The notes below the pieces were generated by a model. The model had not been told where the DNA came from. It was given only the letters and a program-made list of their open reading frames with translations, and did no database searches. Positions 1 to 12,090 of a DNA stretch of 64,000 bases are shown one piece after another; position 1 is the stretch's first letter, and every line of letters starts with the position of its first letter. The stretch is taken from contig CM041779.1 of the NCBI GenBank assembly GCA_023374045.1, forward strand, positions 267,726,131 through 267,790,130, given 5' to 3'. Source of the DNA: Limonium bicolor (taxonomy: Eukaryota > Streptophyta > Magnoliopsida > Caryophyllales > Plumbaginaceae). Position numbers and translations under genes: made by a program.

Positions 1-2329
1 ACCGGCAAAGTTTATGGATCTGATGAACCGCTTGTTCCGGGAGCAGCTGGACAAGTCGGTTGTGGTTTTTATTGACGACATTTTGATATATTCAAAGTCT
101 AAGGATGAGCATGAGGAACATCTGAGGAGGGTATTGGAAATATTGAGAGAGAACCAGCTATATGCTAAGTTCTCCAAATGTGAGTTTTGGCTTGACCAGG
201 TCTCTTTCCTAGGTCATGTCATCTCAGATGCTGGGATCGCAGTGGATCCAGCAAAGATTGATGCCGTACGTACTTGGCCAAGGCCGAAGACTGTTACCGA
301 CATCTGGAGCTTTCTCGGTCTGGCAGGTTACTACAAGAGGTTTGTTAGGGATTTCAGCAAGGTCGCGAAACCGATGACCAGTCTGATGAAGAAGGACGCA
401 CCATTCTTGTGGACAGTTGACTGTGAGAGATCATTTCAGCGCTTGAAGGACTCACTGACCACTGCACCGGTTCTGACCATTCCAGACGGTACAGAGGGCT
501 TTGAGGTTTATTGTGATGCATCCGGCAGAGGGCTGGGTTGCGTGCTCATGCAACATGGCAAGGTGGTGGCATATGCCTCACGCCAGTTGAAGAAACATGA
601 GGAGAACTACCCCATACATGATTTAGAGCTGGGAGTTGTAGTCTTCGCTTTGAAGATATGGCGCCACTACTTATATGGGGTTAGTGTCACGATCTACACC
701 GATCAAAAGAGTTTGAAATACATATTCACTCAGAAGGAGTTAAATCTTCGATAGAGGAGATGGTTAGAGTTTCTGAAAGACTATGACATTGACCTCCAAT
801 ACAAAGAAGGGAAGGCCAATGTTGTAGCAGATGCCCTGAGCCGTCGAGCACACTCACTCCATTCGCTAGTTTCTTTCTCCAGCTTGGTTGATGAGGTGCG
901 AGAGGCTCAGAGGACAAATGAGTACATGAGGGAGGTCAGACAGAAGCTGACAGATGGTACCTTTGAGAGTCAGAAATACGACTTCAGACTTCATGATGAT
1001 GATCTGATCAGACTTAAGGGCCGGTTATGCATACCACGAGGCAACACGGATCTGAAAGACCGTATACTTAGAGAATCACACTGTTCTTCAGTTTCCATCC
1101 ATCCGGGAGCCTCTAAAATGTATAAAGACATGAAGAGATACTTCTGGTGGTCGGGGATGAAGACAGATGTTACCGAGTTCGTCTTGAGGTGTCTCACATG
1201 CCAGAAGGTGAAATTCGAGCACCGACGACCGGGCGGAATGGTACAGTCGATGCCAGTTCCGGAGTGGAAGTTCCATGATATCTCCATGGACTTCGTAGTT
1301 GGGCTTCCACCTGCTAGGGGAGGTCTCAACATGATATGGGTGGTGGTGGATCGCCTTACCAAAGTAGCCCGATTCATACCGATGAAGGATACTTGGAAGG
1401 TGACCAAATTAGCTGAGTTATTTGAGAAAGAAATCATGAGACATCACGGCATACCAAAGACCATAGTGTCAGATAGAGATACCAGATTCCTTTCAAGGTA
1501 CTGGAGGGCTACCAGAGAAGCATTGGGTACAGAACTCAAGCTGAGTACCGCGTTCCATCCTCAGACAGATGGTCAGACTGAGCGTACTATTCAGACACTC
1601 GAGGACATGCTAAGAGCATGTGCCTTAGACTTCCAGGGCAGTTGGATTGACAGATTACATCTGATCAAGTTTTCATACAACAACAGCTATCACGCGTCGA
1701 TCAAGATGGCACCTTTTCAAGCGTTGTACGGTAGACCATGTCGTACACCGCTTTGCTGGGATGAGTCGAGTGAGACGGTCATTATAGGACCAGAGTACTT
1801 AGAACAAGTTAAGGCTGAAGTTCAGCAAATCAGGGAGAACATGAAAGCTGCTCAAGATAGGCAGAAGTCGTATGCTGATGTTCGACGACGGGACCTGGAG
1901 TTCGCAGTGGGCGACCAGGTATTTCTGCGAGTTTCACCGATGAAGGGTGTATTCAGGTTTGGACAGAAGGGCAAATTAAGCCCGAAATTTGTTGGTCCTT
2001 ATGAGATTACGGAGCGGGTGGGCCCGGTTGCTTACAGGTTGAATTTACCTGCTGAGCTGGGTAAAGTGCATGATGTTTTTCATGTTTCACAGCTAAAGAA
2101 ATACATGCACCACCCCTCCCATGTGTTAGAACCTGAGAGGTTGACCTTAGAACCGAATATGAGATCCGTGGAGACTCCTCAGAGAATCTTGGACAGTAAG
2201 ACTAGGGACACTCGCCACAAGTCAGTGCGACTGGTGAAGGTTCTCTGGTCTAACCAGGATGTCGAAGAGGCCACGTGGGAATTAGAGGATAAGATGAGGG
2301 CGAAGTACCCTTCTTTGTTTACTGACTAG
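1..2329 (+). pseudogene. Element A: Ty3/gypsy (Tekay-type) pol, 3' part, one nonsense codon
   Basis: This is the C-terminal part of a gypsy pol polyprotein; the 5' part lies outside the window. In order it reads reverse transcriptase from just before the catalytic FIDDILIY (about 80-105), the thumb and RNase H ([12 protein letters not shown] near 515-550), then integrase with an HHCC zinc module (ending CLTCQK near 1190), a core with D (SMDF), D (VSDRDTRF) and E (TDGQTERTIQT), and a chromodomain-like tail ([14 protein letters not shown]). The frame is continuous except for TAG at 752-754, where element F has a glutamine codon; a C-to-T change explains it. The protein ends at TAG 2327-2329. 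The polyprotein would make cDNA and integrate it. The family call rests on domain order, tail and long LTR. Confidence 0.93.
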
Positions 2330-2624
2330 ATCGTCTGTATAGGGTACGGGGCGTACCCCCCTTTTTAAGGGGGGTAGAGCTTCCTCGCTTTATGTTGTCG
2401 TTTGTTTGGTTGTTTAAGGTGTGAATTTGTGTAAGTTGCTACACTTCGGTGTAAGTTTGAGTTATGTATAATACTTATGTATTGTATTTGAGGTTGACCT
2501 TTGAGTCTTGAGATGTGCGAATGTGAATATAAGATGTGGTGTTAAGATTAAGAGAATTGTGTACCGTGAATGGTTAAGCACATGTGTGAACTTTGAGGAC
2601 AAAGTTCTTTTAAGGGGGGTAGAT
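2330..2624 (+). other. Element A 3' untranslated region with two polypurine tracts
   Basis: Non-coding stretch between the pol stop and the 3' LTR. The functional polypurine tract abuts the LTR at 2608-2624 (TTTTAAGGGGGGTAGAT). A near-identical tract sits upstream at 2363-2378, preceded by a C run that can pair with it (CCCCCC...GGGGGG). Element F repeats this arrangement. Confidence 0.85.
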
Positions 2625-4964
2625 TGAAATACCCCAAACTTAGATATGGTGTTTAAATGATAAACTAAGATATAAGGAGGCTAAATAATGCCTTAGAAAC
2701 ATTAAGAAACATTTCTAATCAAAGAAAATATAAGGAAACACCAAAAGAGCAGTTTTAGCAAAAACGTGCTCTAAACTTGGAGAGACATGGGAGAGTACCC
2801 AAATATTGTTCTAAGACCTTAGTAATATCCTAATGGTCATTTTAAATCAATTACCAAAGAAAACCAAGCTTGAAAACTAGTTAAAACACAAAATGTGCTT
2901 TAAGGAGTCTTAAAGCACGTTTTTGAAAAATTGTCTTGTAAATGAGTTTTGAATGGCTAAATGTCCATCATTACTCCTTAATTAACATGTGTACTATATA
3001 GTATCACATTTGGAAGTCTATATCAATGAGAAATCAAAAATTTCACAACAATGTGCCTTGTTTTGGTGAATAGTGAATTAATTAAGCTAGTTTATAACAT
3101 AAGTCTACATAAGTGAGACATTTGGTCAACAAAGACTTAAGTACCCTCATTATTAAAAGGGGCTGGTTTCTTAGGAGGTGAGTCACCACCTTCATGAGTT
3201 ATTAAGCAATTAAGAAAGCAAATAAGACTTATAAAGCAAAAAGTACTATTTACCTTTTAACATAAATATCACATTTTACTTACCTTTCTCCTCATCTCCT
3301 CATTTCTTCTTGTTTCCCACGGTTTCTTCAAGCTCTCTCCCTTCTCCATTAACGTGAAGAACAACTCCATGCTAGCTCCATCTAGCCTTGCCCACATCTT
3401 GCTCATTTTAGCTCCAAATCCAAAACAAAATACATATTCTTCTTAGTTAGCTCAAGCTCCTTCTTTCTATCTTTTCAAAACTTCAAGAGCTTCATTTTGG
3501 TGACAAGCCAAACCACCATTGGAGGAGGAAATTCAAGTTTGGAGACTCCATTGGCTTCTCCATTCTCTTAAGGTAAAGAAAGTGTAAGAAAATCTAGGTT
3601 TCCACCATTTTCTTCACATGAACGAAAATTAGTACTCATGGGACTCCATTTGAATGCCTTGTTCTAGCTTGTTTCTACTCTTCAAAGGAGAGAGGAGGTC
3701 CTTCTTGCTTCATATCCAAGCTTGTCTTGAGGAACTAAGGTAAAGCAATCAATTCAAAACCTTAAAACACATTTTGACCTAGGTTTTATTCCTTAAGGTA
3801 AGTGTGTTGTTTAGTGCTCATTAGAGTTATTGGATATTGGTTAGAACATTGGCAAGGAGATACACATTGGTGACCGAGATTGAACAAAGAAAGACCTAAG
3901 GAAGAAAGCTTTTAAACTTGTAAAGGAACAAGGTAAATTACTTACCTTAAGGTGTTTTATTGTTTAAGGGAATGGGATCTAGATATGTGATGAGTTTAGT
4001 AGAGTGTTTACATTAGAAATGGGTTATATATAACCTAGGAGAAACAATGACTATGCTTGTGAACTTGTGACTAAGGAGCAAATGAGAAAAAGAGATAGTT
4101 TAAGAATATCAAGGTGAAATACAAGAAGCATTTTATTTCAATGGGAGCCTTGTTGTGTGTATTCGCAGGTTGAAGGCAAATATATGAGGAAATTCAGTGG
4201 TTAAGATTATTGTCATTTAAGGGCCTAAGTGCCAAGCATTTTGAGCTTAAGCAATATATGATGATGTGGTGAAGTTTTAGTGTAAATTGTGTGTTAAGGT
4301 GTTGTGATGAGAATTTGTGTGGTATTGGTTGTTTGATGGAGAAAAACCATGTGTTAGGAGGTACTGTATACTAGAGAACCCATGGCAAAATTTAAAGGAG
4401 AGCTTAAGTGTTTAAGATATTCTAAGGGAATTTAATGACTAAGGAAGTACTAGGATGTTCTATAGGTTGTCTTGATGAAAAAGGGTGAAGTTAAGGTGTT
4501 CTAATGACTTATAATGACTTAGGTATCACCATGGAGGATTTAGGAATCAAGAGAATGTATTTGAGTATTTAGGACTTAGGCAAATGTTGGTAAACAACTA
4601 GGAAGGAAATAATGTGTTGATGGATGGAAGTTTAAGTTGTGAAGGAACATTAAGTAAATGCATAAGAGTTTTAGATAGTGAAAGATGCTTGGGAGATGAT
4701 GTTATAGTGGTGAGGAAAACACTTGGCATAGTGGTTACATTAGGTATGAACCACCACCTAGAAACCTAGAGGAAAGCATTACAAGTGTTAGCATTATTAC
4801 AAGGAAAAATGTATAATGATTAAGGTGAATCTTGGTGAATGATTTAATGTGTTTGGAGGATGCTCTAAGGTGGGTTTAAGGGTCTAAATGATGTTAGAAC
4901 ACATTGGATGGCTTGAGGAAAGGTTTAGTGAAGATTTGGCAAAGTTTGGGCATGTTTTGGTGGC

Positions 4965-5297
4965 GTCCGACCCAGGGGTCCGACCCAAGTTTGGGTCGGA
5001 CGGCCTTTGTTTAACGCCAGGGAAAGGTTCTGGAATGGTCCGACCCAGAGGTCTTGGGTCGGACATGGGTCGAACGGGTGAGTTTTAGAGGGCAAATAAG
5101 TTTCTGGAATGGTCCGACCCAGTTGGTTGGGTCGGACGTGGGTCGGACATGGGAGGTTTTAGAAGACGGAAAGTTTCTGGAATGGTCCGACCCAGTTGGT
5201 TGGGTCGAACGTGGGTCGGACATGTAGGGTTTTTCAAACCCGAAAGTTACTGGAATGGTCCGACCCAGAGGGTGGGTCGGACGGTGGGTCGGACGGC
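4965..5297. repeat. Hairpin tandem array in LTR A (about 73-bp period)
   Basis: Several units start with TTCTGGAATGG (5028, 5102, 5175 and, with one change, 5247). Each carries the inverted repeat GTCCGACCCA...TGGGTCGGAC with a short loop, often followed by another TGGGTCGGAC. The unit at 5112-5137 is a perfect 10-bp palindrome with a 6-base loop. LTR J has the same layout with different arms. Confidence 0.9.
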
Positions 5298-6340
5298 CCT
5301 TAACACTTAAAAAAAATGAAATTTTGAATTCTAAGAATGGTAATAGGTAATGAGGTATACCTTTGGTAGGGTGGTAATGATTGTGACCCTAAGAACTTAA
5401 GGGCTTAAGTTAAGTTAAGTTAAGTATAAATATTGATGTTTAAAGTTAAGCTTGTAAGCTAAGTGGCAAAGACTTGAGAGGTTATTGAATGGGAATCTTA
5501 AGAGACTAAGTGAGTTAAGCAAGATGCAAATAACTAATGACCTAAAAATGAATGAATGTTTTAGGTTTATGAATCGGGACCCCGAAGAAGGTTAAACAAA
5601 CAACGATCGACGGTGAACGGTACAATCCTTCTTGTGACCTGCTTGCTAACGAGGTGTCCCTCGGTTTGTGTGCTATCTGTTTAATTGCTATGACTAAAAC
5701 AAGATAAAGCATGCAACCGGTTATATTGTTCTCGTTGTGTTTGTGTTGTCTTTACACTAACCCGCGAGACTTGAAATTGCTACTAACCAAGTTTAGTACT
5801 TACTGAGTTAAGAATAAGAGTTAAGTTTGGTGGTTGTTGGTTAATGCCCGTTAAGGCTTAGCTAGCACATGATGATTAAGATTTCTACTAACTGGAACTT
5901 GAGTGAGGAAACCCGGGACCGATCTCCGGTCATGCATGCTAAGGAAAAAGGGGGACGGTATCTGAATCAGATCCGCCCTCCGCTTAAGGACTTGTCTTCG
6001 GACTTGTAGCCTAGGGCCAGTTGCCGACTCAGCTACGCTGGACTCCCGTCCAGAGTAGGTGGCATTAAGATGGTGTGGTGGGATCACCTAAATCCCAGGT
6101 TCGAATTAAGCTACAACCAATCCCTTCCAGGAAAGGTTTGTATACTGAGATTAAGATTAAGATTAAGATTAAGGTAAGGTAAGGAACTGAGATTAAGGAA
6201 TGAGGACTAAGGAGGGGGTTACTAACCCACTTGATAAGGGAACGCTTGAGTCGTTCATTGTTTGTGAACTATATATGTTCATCTGTGGTTATTGTTATTA
6301 CACTTCATATTATGCTTGTGTATGTAATCAAATTCCATGC

Positions 6341-6440
6341 TATCGACAATTAGTCGTCGTAGCCCCGTTAGCTTGGGGGCCATGAGAGGGTGTACCAGCA
6401 TTCGTGCTGACCCCCTCGGGGGCTATTTTTACACTTGCAG
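6341..6440 (+). promoter_or_regulatory. Conserved stem-loop block in LTR A
   Basis: Two adjacent hairpins: CAGCA-TTCG-TGCTG at 6396-6409 and CCCCC/GGGGG around 6411-6422. A pyrimidine-rich tract and TTGCAG follow, ending at 6440. Related blocks occur at the same relative place in LTRs B, F and J with different stem sequences. The function is unknown; an RNA structure in the R/U5 leader is an inference. Confidence 0.55.
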
Positions 6441-6772
6441 GTAAGAGACCCATGAGGACGCACTACGAGAGTAGGAGCGGTTATACTTAGGGTGGGATGT
6501 TTATTTTGAGTTCGGGTTGCGCTTGTGCACTCGACTGTTTATAGTTAAACTGAAGTAAGGTTGAGATTATGTTTAAGATACTTGTACTCGGTTGGTTGTG
6601 GTATTGAGGTTGGTGATGTTTTGAGATGGTTAAGTGTTGTAAATGTTAAGACCGGTATATTCTATCGATCAGACCGTGGCAAGGTCCAGGTGTTGTTTAT
6701 TTCCGCTGCGACGTGTTCGATTAAGTGTTCAGTTTTGCGATAACCACGAATGGCTTTGGATGGGGTGTTACA

Positions 6773-8491
6773 ATTTGGAGCTATAGTGTATTTTTAAAAT
6801 AAAGTTAAGGGGAGAATTAACTAACATGTGACCAATAAATGTCATTGATAAAATTATAAGTTACTATGTCATTTGGACAATGGTAAAACATGTAACATAA
6901 ATGGTACATGAATATATAGTTATAAACATTAAAGGATTTAAAGATAAGTCAAAAGGAATAACAAATAAGTTATACATCCAATCATGAGGTAATTAAAAGA
7001 AATTACCACACAATATAAGTCTTATAAATTAGGACTACATGTTTTGGAAATATATAAATACCTTAAATAATAATATGGAAAAGAGGTTAAAGAAACTACC
7101 TAAGTATAAAGAAATAAACCTCACGTGAAATAACGAATATGAAATCGTTTCATGAATCAATGAAATTATTATACGAGAGTTACATAAATTAACACTCTCG
7201 GATTAATCCTATCCTAGGACATTGTTTGACCAGACGTTGACCGGGAACTAAACAAGTACAGTCTACGGTGAACGGTATGAGATTCTTGCAACCTGTTTGC
7301 TACCGGATTACACCGGCTTGTGTGCTATCTGTTGTTTGAAATAATGACCAAGATAATTGCATGTAAGATGTTGTATTACTCTTGTGCACTATTATGTTGC
7401 TTTGCTTGCGTGAATGATACTAACTATAACGTGTATGTCCCACGCATACAACACTACATTACCAGTGGATTAAATACCTGCGATTTATCATACCGAGAAC
7501 TTGTACTCAAGTTTCTCACTAACTTCACTTTATAACAAACGTCGTTATCCTAAACGTGATAATCGACAATACACATTGTGTTCTTGATTAACGTCCTTAT
7601 GTGACATCTAACAAATTCTATACTACGAGAAGCGAGGAGCCCAGTTGGATCTGGCCATGCATGCTACTGGAGCTGTACCTGTCACAGGTCGTCTCTTATA
7701 CAATTTACGTCGCGACGGGAGTTTTGGGTGCACTATGTCACTCACCGGCGGCGTACCGGAACAGTACAAGTGGGGAGGAAGACTTCATTCCTCTCGAGGG
7801 TTCGATTCCCACCTTTCTAAAGTACAGGAGTTAACTACGTTATCTTCTGAGGGACTAATTACCCAACCTTTCTCTTTAACGAGGTCACTATACCTTCACT
7901 ATATTGACATACTCATATATACCTGTCAGTCCCACCGTGTGGACCCGACTATTATCAAATGATTACAGTTCACCTAACTTGACCTTCTGAAGTCTTGTTT
8001 TATGTGACATGGTTATCCTTGTATGGACACTTGTTATTATCATACTATGCTTGTTTACAGCTTTATAAAAATGAACTGCATGTATTCGACAAAGTAGTTG
8101 GTGTGGCCCGGTAGCCGATGGGCTGCACGTCTTCCATACCAGCATTGTTTGCTGAGCCCCTTTGGGGGCATCCCCATTTTTCAGGTACCTGAAGTTGAGA
8201 AGATTACCACACCGAGTGTAGGTGGGGTAGATTCAAGCAATGGGAGTCTCCTACTAGTTATTTGTTTTACTTAATTATTGTACCTTGAGTTTGATTCCTA
8301 GTATCTCGGATTGTATTCGTATTCGGACCGTAACTTTTGGAGATTTGTTTTTGGAGTTAGCCTTGTTGGTCACAAGGGTGGCCAACGGCATTGTAATACC
8401 GCCCGGTTATTGTATTTTATTCCGCTGCAGTTTATGTTTTATTGGGAGTGATCATCGCACAGGTTATTGGATTTCGGGTTGGGGTGTTACA
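6773..8491 (+). repeat. Element B: truncated Tekay-type LTR (3' part)
   Basis: This ends GGGGTGTTACA at 8491 and carries the same landmarks as other Tekay-type LTRs: a GTGTGCTATCTGTT region near 7320 and the stem-loop block near 8085-8183. It has no TGAAAT start and begins abruptly at the end of LTR A. Element A probably inserted into this LTR, or a deletion joined them. No internal region follows, so it is an LTR fragment. The short frames here look incidental. Confidence 0.75.
8085..8183 (+). promoter_or_regulatory. Conserved stem-loop block in LTR B
   Basis: CAGCA and TGCTG arms (8140-8154), then AGCCCC/GGGGGC arms, then ATTTTTCAG ending at 8183. Same order as in LTRs A, F and J. Confidence 0.5.
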
Positions 8492-8930
8492 AAGAATGTC
8501 GATCCCTAGTGACTTGTATAGAAAATCAGTCCTAGCCTTTGGTAATTGCCTAAACTAAATAGGGGGAAAATGAGTATAAGTTCAAATTAAGAAAACTACC
8601 TAACAATCTAATCTAAATGATATTTACAATGATCCATCCCAGATTCGAAATGATCAACATCATAAAAACACGTATGACCACCAAGGAAAAGAATAAATTT
8701 CGAATTAGCCAACTTTTGAAAGTGCCGGATATCATGCCAGACATAATGCGCATGGCATATTCAAGAACCTTGATTGTGCCGGACGTATGGTACCCGACAT
8801 GCTACCCGGCATATTCAAAATGTCAAGTTACTTTTTCCAGTTCGAAGCCGAAACAAAGCACTCCCTATTCATTATCAAAACTAGCAAATCTCTTGACAAT
8901 CAACGACCCGAAAAGGGGAGAATAACATGG
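8492..8930 (-). repeat. Element C: LTR fragment, left half
   Basis: Left part of a minus-strand LTR split by element D; it rejoins at 15258. Both halves carry GTGCCGGAC/GTGCCGGAT-like motifs with TGCC..GGCA inverted arms. The left border abuts LTR B and has no recognisable TG...CA end, so this side may be truncated. No gene is seen. Confidence 0.45.
8926..8930. repeat. Target-site duplication CATGG of element D, left copy
   Basis: CATGG immediately precedes TGTGAGCCTCG; the matching copy follows the other end at 15258-15262. Confidence 0.85.
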
Positions 8931-10166
8931 TGTGAGCCTCGATTTTAAACCCTATCCTATGTGGATTAAGTTGATTAGGATCTAATCGGGTTTTAGGTCC
9001 ACTTATAACCTAAGATTAATAACTATGTCATATAACAATGATTATTAAAACCTAAGCTAGCTCACTGGAACCTATTATGAGTCGCCACCTAATTTTGACC
9101 TAGATTAAATTAGGAAAGGAGAGTTCAGGTTCGGGGGCTTGATATTCGACTTAATTAGGGTTCAATTACTTTCATTACCCTTAGAAGTCGTTTTTCCTCT
9201 ACTTAGTTTAATTACGGCTTATTACGAGTCGTTTTAACTTAAGTGCGCGAGCTTCTGTTTTTTTGTGTTTTTTAGCATTTTTTGACAGAAAATTAAAATA
9301 AAATTAAAGATTCCTAAACTAGGGTTTCAGAGGCAGAATTAGGTCAAATTTTGTTTCCGTCCGTGGCTACGGACCTAATGTCCGAACCCACGGACCCTAG
9401 TTAACCTATGTGAACATAAAAGTCGAATTAAATAGAAAACACAATTTTGCAAGGTTCGGGGCCACGGACAGGATGTCCGTGGGCCCGGACATTATTTTAG
9501 AAAGCCTAAATTTTGAATTTTTAAAAAAATCCCGCCGCCGTCCGTGGGCGTCCGGGCTTACGGACAGGGAGTCCGGGACCCCGGACATGACGTCCGTGGG
9601 TGCGGACCGCCCTCGGACGGCGGCGTTGAGGCTGTTCCCGAAGGTGTTTTTGGCTCAAATTTTATGGGTGTATAGCCTGAAAGATGTACAAGACGTTAGT
9701 GATTGAAAGTTTTCAATTTGAAATCGAATTTAATGCGAAACTTAACGAACAAGTTAGAAGGCAGAAACACAAACAAACCTTAATTCAGAAGCAAGGAAAA
9801 TCAATTTGGTTAGCAATTTCAACCAGAATCGTATTTTAACCAGAAGGGTTAGAGAATTTGGTTTTTACCCTGTTTTGATTTCGATAACTTGTTGTTCCTT
9901 CACGTCGGGAATCTCTGAAAGCTTCGTTGGTGGCCGATCCGGTTCGACTTTGACCCGAGCTTCTGACCTCTTCTTCCTTGTGTTGTTAAGCACGTTTTGG
10001 TTCTGTATTTGTGGTGTTTTGATGCTTGGAAGTTGAATGAGAGAAGAAAGAATGTGTTTTTGGTGATTTTGGGATGATTTCGGTAGAGTTTCGGTGTTGG
10101 GAGTGTTGAAAACGTGGGAGGCAAGTAGACGGCTGTGTTTTCTGACTATGAAGATCATCTACCTTG
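8931..10166 (-). repeat. Element D 3' LTR, truncated
   Basis: Matches 13219-14453 nearly base for base, from TGTGAGCCTCG to the ATCATCTACCTTG shared segment, then unrelated sequence begins. It includes a cluster of GTCCG/CGGAC inverted repeats at about 9356-9622. The terminal U3 part is missing. Confidence 0.85.
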
Positions 10167-11346
10167 TCTTGAAGTCGTCTAGCTGCTTTGTGCTGACGTT
10201 GTTTTCGAGCTTCTGGACTTGGACTTTTGTCCTTCACACCATTTCTCTTTTCTTTGTCATTTGAATTTCTTCGAGGCACTTCGGGATTGCCTTTTTGTTT
10301 TATCCTTTCTTGACTTTGCCTTCGGGGTTCTCGTGTTTCCTGGCTTTGGGCTTCGAGAGCTATTTTGATGTGAGCTCTTTTGATCCTGTGTCACTCTGGG
10401 ACCATTTGCGGATCGCTTCGTCATGCTGATAGTAACATTGCTTCTTTGGACTGATGAGAATGTTATCTGAGAGTCGGGCTCCTCGCTTCCTTTGGTCACT
10501 GGGTCGGACATTCATCATTGGCTGGATTATTTTGTGGAGCTCATAATATTGAAAAAGGGATATACGAAAGGCTCTACGGGGGTGCCTAGGGTTTAATGAT
10601 AGGGTTTACAAGCTTTTGGCTATGTGGTGCTGTACCTAGGTGCTTCGTCATCCTTGATAGTTGTGTATCTATTCTTTGTTACTTTTCGCAGATCTAAGAG
10701 TAAATTTACAAATTATCTCCTTCGGTCGGAGTTATGCCGTTTACCTCACCTTTGAACGTGGTCTCACCGGAGTCGTGTAAAAATGACACGCTCGTTCGCT
10801 CATGGTTTTTCCGCTCAAGACACTCTCGTGAATTTCACCCAGAGACTAGTTCACACGTTTGAACAAAAGATTCGAAGACAATGATTCTAAACTCAGATTG
10901 CCCCTAGTATTGATTTGGGGTTTGTGACAACAGTTTGATAGATGTGGGCCTTCAACCTCATTGTGGGTTGTTTGGATATTATGTGGTGAGTTGTGGTGTT
11001 TGGTTAGGCATGTTCAAATTTTTAGAAACAAGAGACAAGCCGTTCCATCGCATAGTCAGAAAATGATTACTTCGTGAGTGCTCTTTTTTTAAGTTTTTTC
11101 GAATAAACGAATGATGCTTTATACAAAAATTATGAAAACGGAACTATGTTTTATTCAACAAAAAGAATAATGTTGGAAATTACAAACTCAGGAAAACTAC
11201 CGAAAATGATTCAAGGGATCTAACTACTACAAAAGTTGAAAGACAACTAATCAAGAAAAGAAATGCATTTAATGAGAAAAACACTAAAAAAAACAACATT
11301 TCTGATGATGCCGGGGCACGCGTGCTCTGCGCTCTCCACCATGTTC
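10167..11346 (-). other. Element D internal remnant, no gene recognised
   Basis: Sequence between the shortened LTR and the gag stop. On the minus strand there are short Lys/Arg/Ser-rich frames (10257-10511) that I cannot assign. It probably derives from the region after gag or before the 3' LTR, rearranged by the deletion that removed pol. Confidence 0.4.
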
Positions 11347-12090
11347 TTAGAATTGGAACCCTTGGTCAATCAGATCCTGGATTCTGTGTTGTAGGGCTCT
11401 GCAGTGGTTAGTGTCGTGACCGGGCAGCTGATGAAAGTGACAAAATTGATTAAGATCCTTCCCCAAATGAGTAGTTCCTGGCCTTAGGGCGAGCAGTTGC
11501 ATCGGATATCTTCCTCGAAGCTCTTCAAGTGCTTGTCTTGGTGTTTAGCCGATGTCTGTAAACTCTCTCTGTCGAGAACTCCGTCGGGATGGTTCTACTG
11601 TCCTAACGCTCCAACCAGGTCCTCTTGACTGTCGATCACTGTCTTCCTCATGTTGCCTGGTTCTCTTACGGGTGCAGCTTTGGATGCAAGTTGCTGCTCC
11701 TGGTTGTCTGATCACTTTCCTGAGTTCTGTAGCAATTTCTTTGACATTCCCCTCCGATCCTCGGACCCTAATGGAGCCAACTTCAATGCAGTCATAAAGG
11801 GTGTTGAGAAGCCTGTCCACTAACTCATCCCGAGCTTGACGTTCGGACTCGAGGGAAAGAGCCTTTGCTTTCAACTCTTTGATAACAGCAACGTAGTTAG
11901 ATTCCACGGCATCCATGGCAGCACTATGCCTCTGCTCCATGGCTTCAATGGTGGCCATGTGCTTTTGTTCCAAAATTGCGAGTTGGGCTTCCATGTCGAT
12001 TGGACCGTACTTAGGACTTGAGTCTACCCTGTTTCCAAGGTGTCTATTATTAGCTAACAAAAGGAAGTGGGCTGAAACATGATGCTTCAC
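11347..12090 (-). pseudogene. Element D gag remnant: coiled coil plus CHHC finger
   Basis: The frame runs 12090 to 11547 (181 codons), is interrupted by TAA at 11545-11547, and continues in the same frame to TAA at 11347-11349. The N-terminal half has a Glu/Gln/Ala-rich segment with heptad-like spacing (EQKHMATIEAMEQRHSAA), likely a coiled coil. The read-through part carries CHFHQLPGHDTNHC, a C-x2-H-x4-H-x4-C finger, followed by CRALQHRIQDLI. That finger type is characteristic of Tat/Athila gag proteins and packages RNA. About 250 codons is short for gag, so a central part is probably lost. Confidence 0.7.

Larger units (their letters stand above)
2625..6772 (+). repeat. Element A 3' LTR (4,148 bp)
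   Basis: The LTR begins TGAAATACCCC directly after the polypurine tract and ends GGGGTGTTACA. The same termini bound the LTRs of F and J and, reversed, G. LTRs near 4 kb fit the Tekay/Del lineage. The first part closely matches LTR J (for example 2860-2960 against 59431-59530), but the two diverge further in. It contains a hairpin array (4965-5297), a conserved stem-loop block (6341-6440), splice-site-like motifs and no long frame. The 5' partner lies outside the window, so neither age nor target duplication can be read. Confidence 0.9.

Noticed and set aside
9410..9706. 98-codon frame repeated at 13697-13993, and 97-codon minus frames at 9865-10158 and 14153-14446
   Set aside because: The duplication reflects the two LTR copies of element D; there are no motifs and it is normal LTR sequence.
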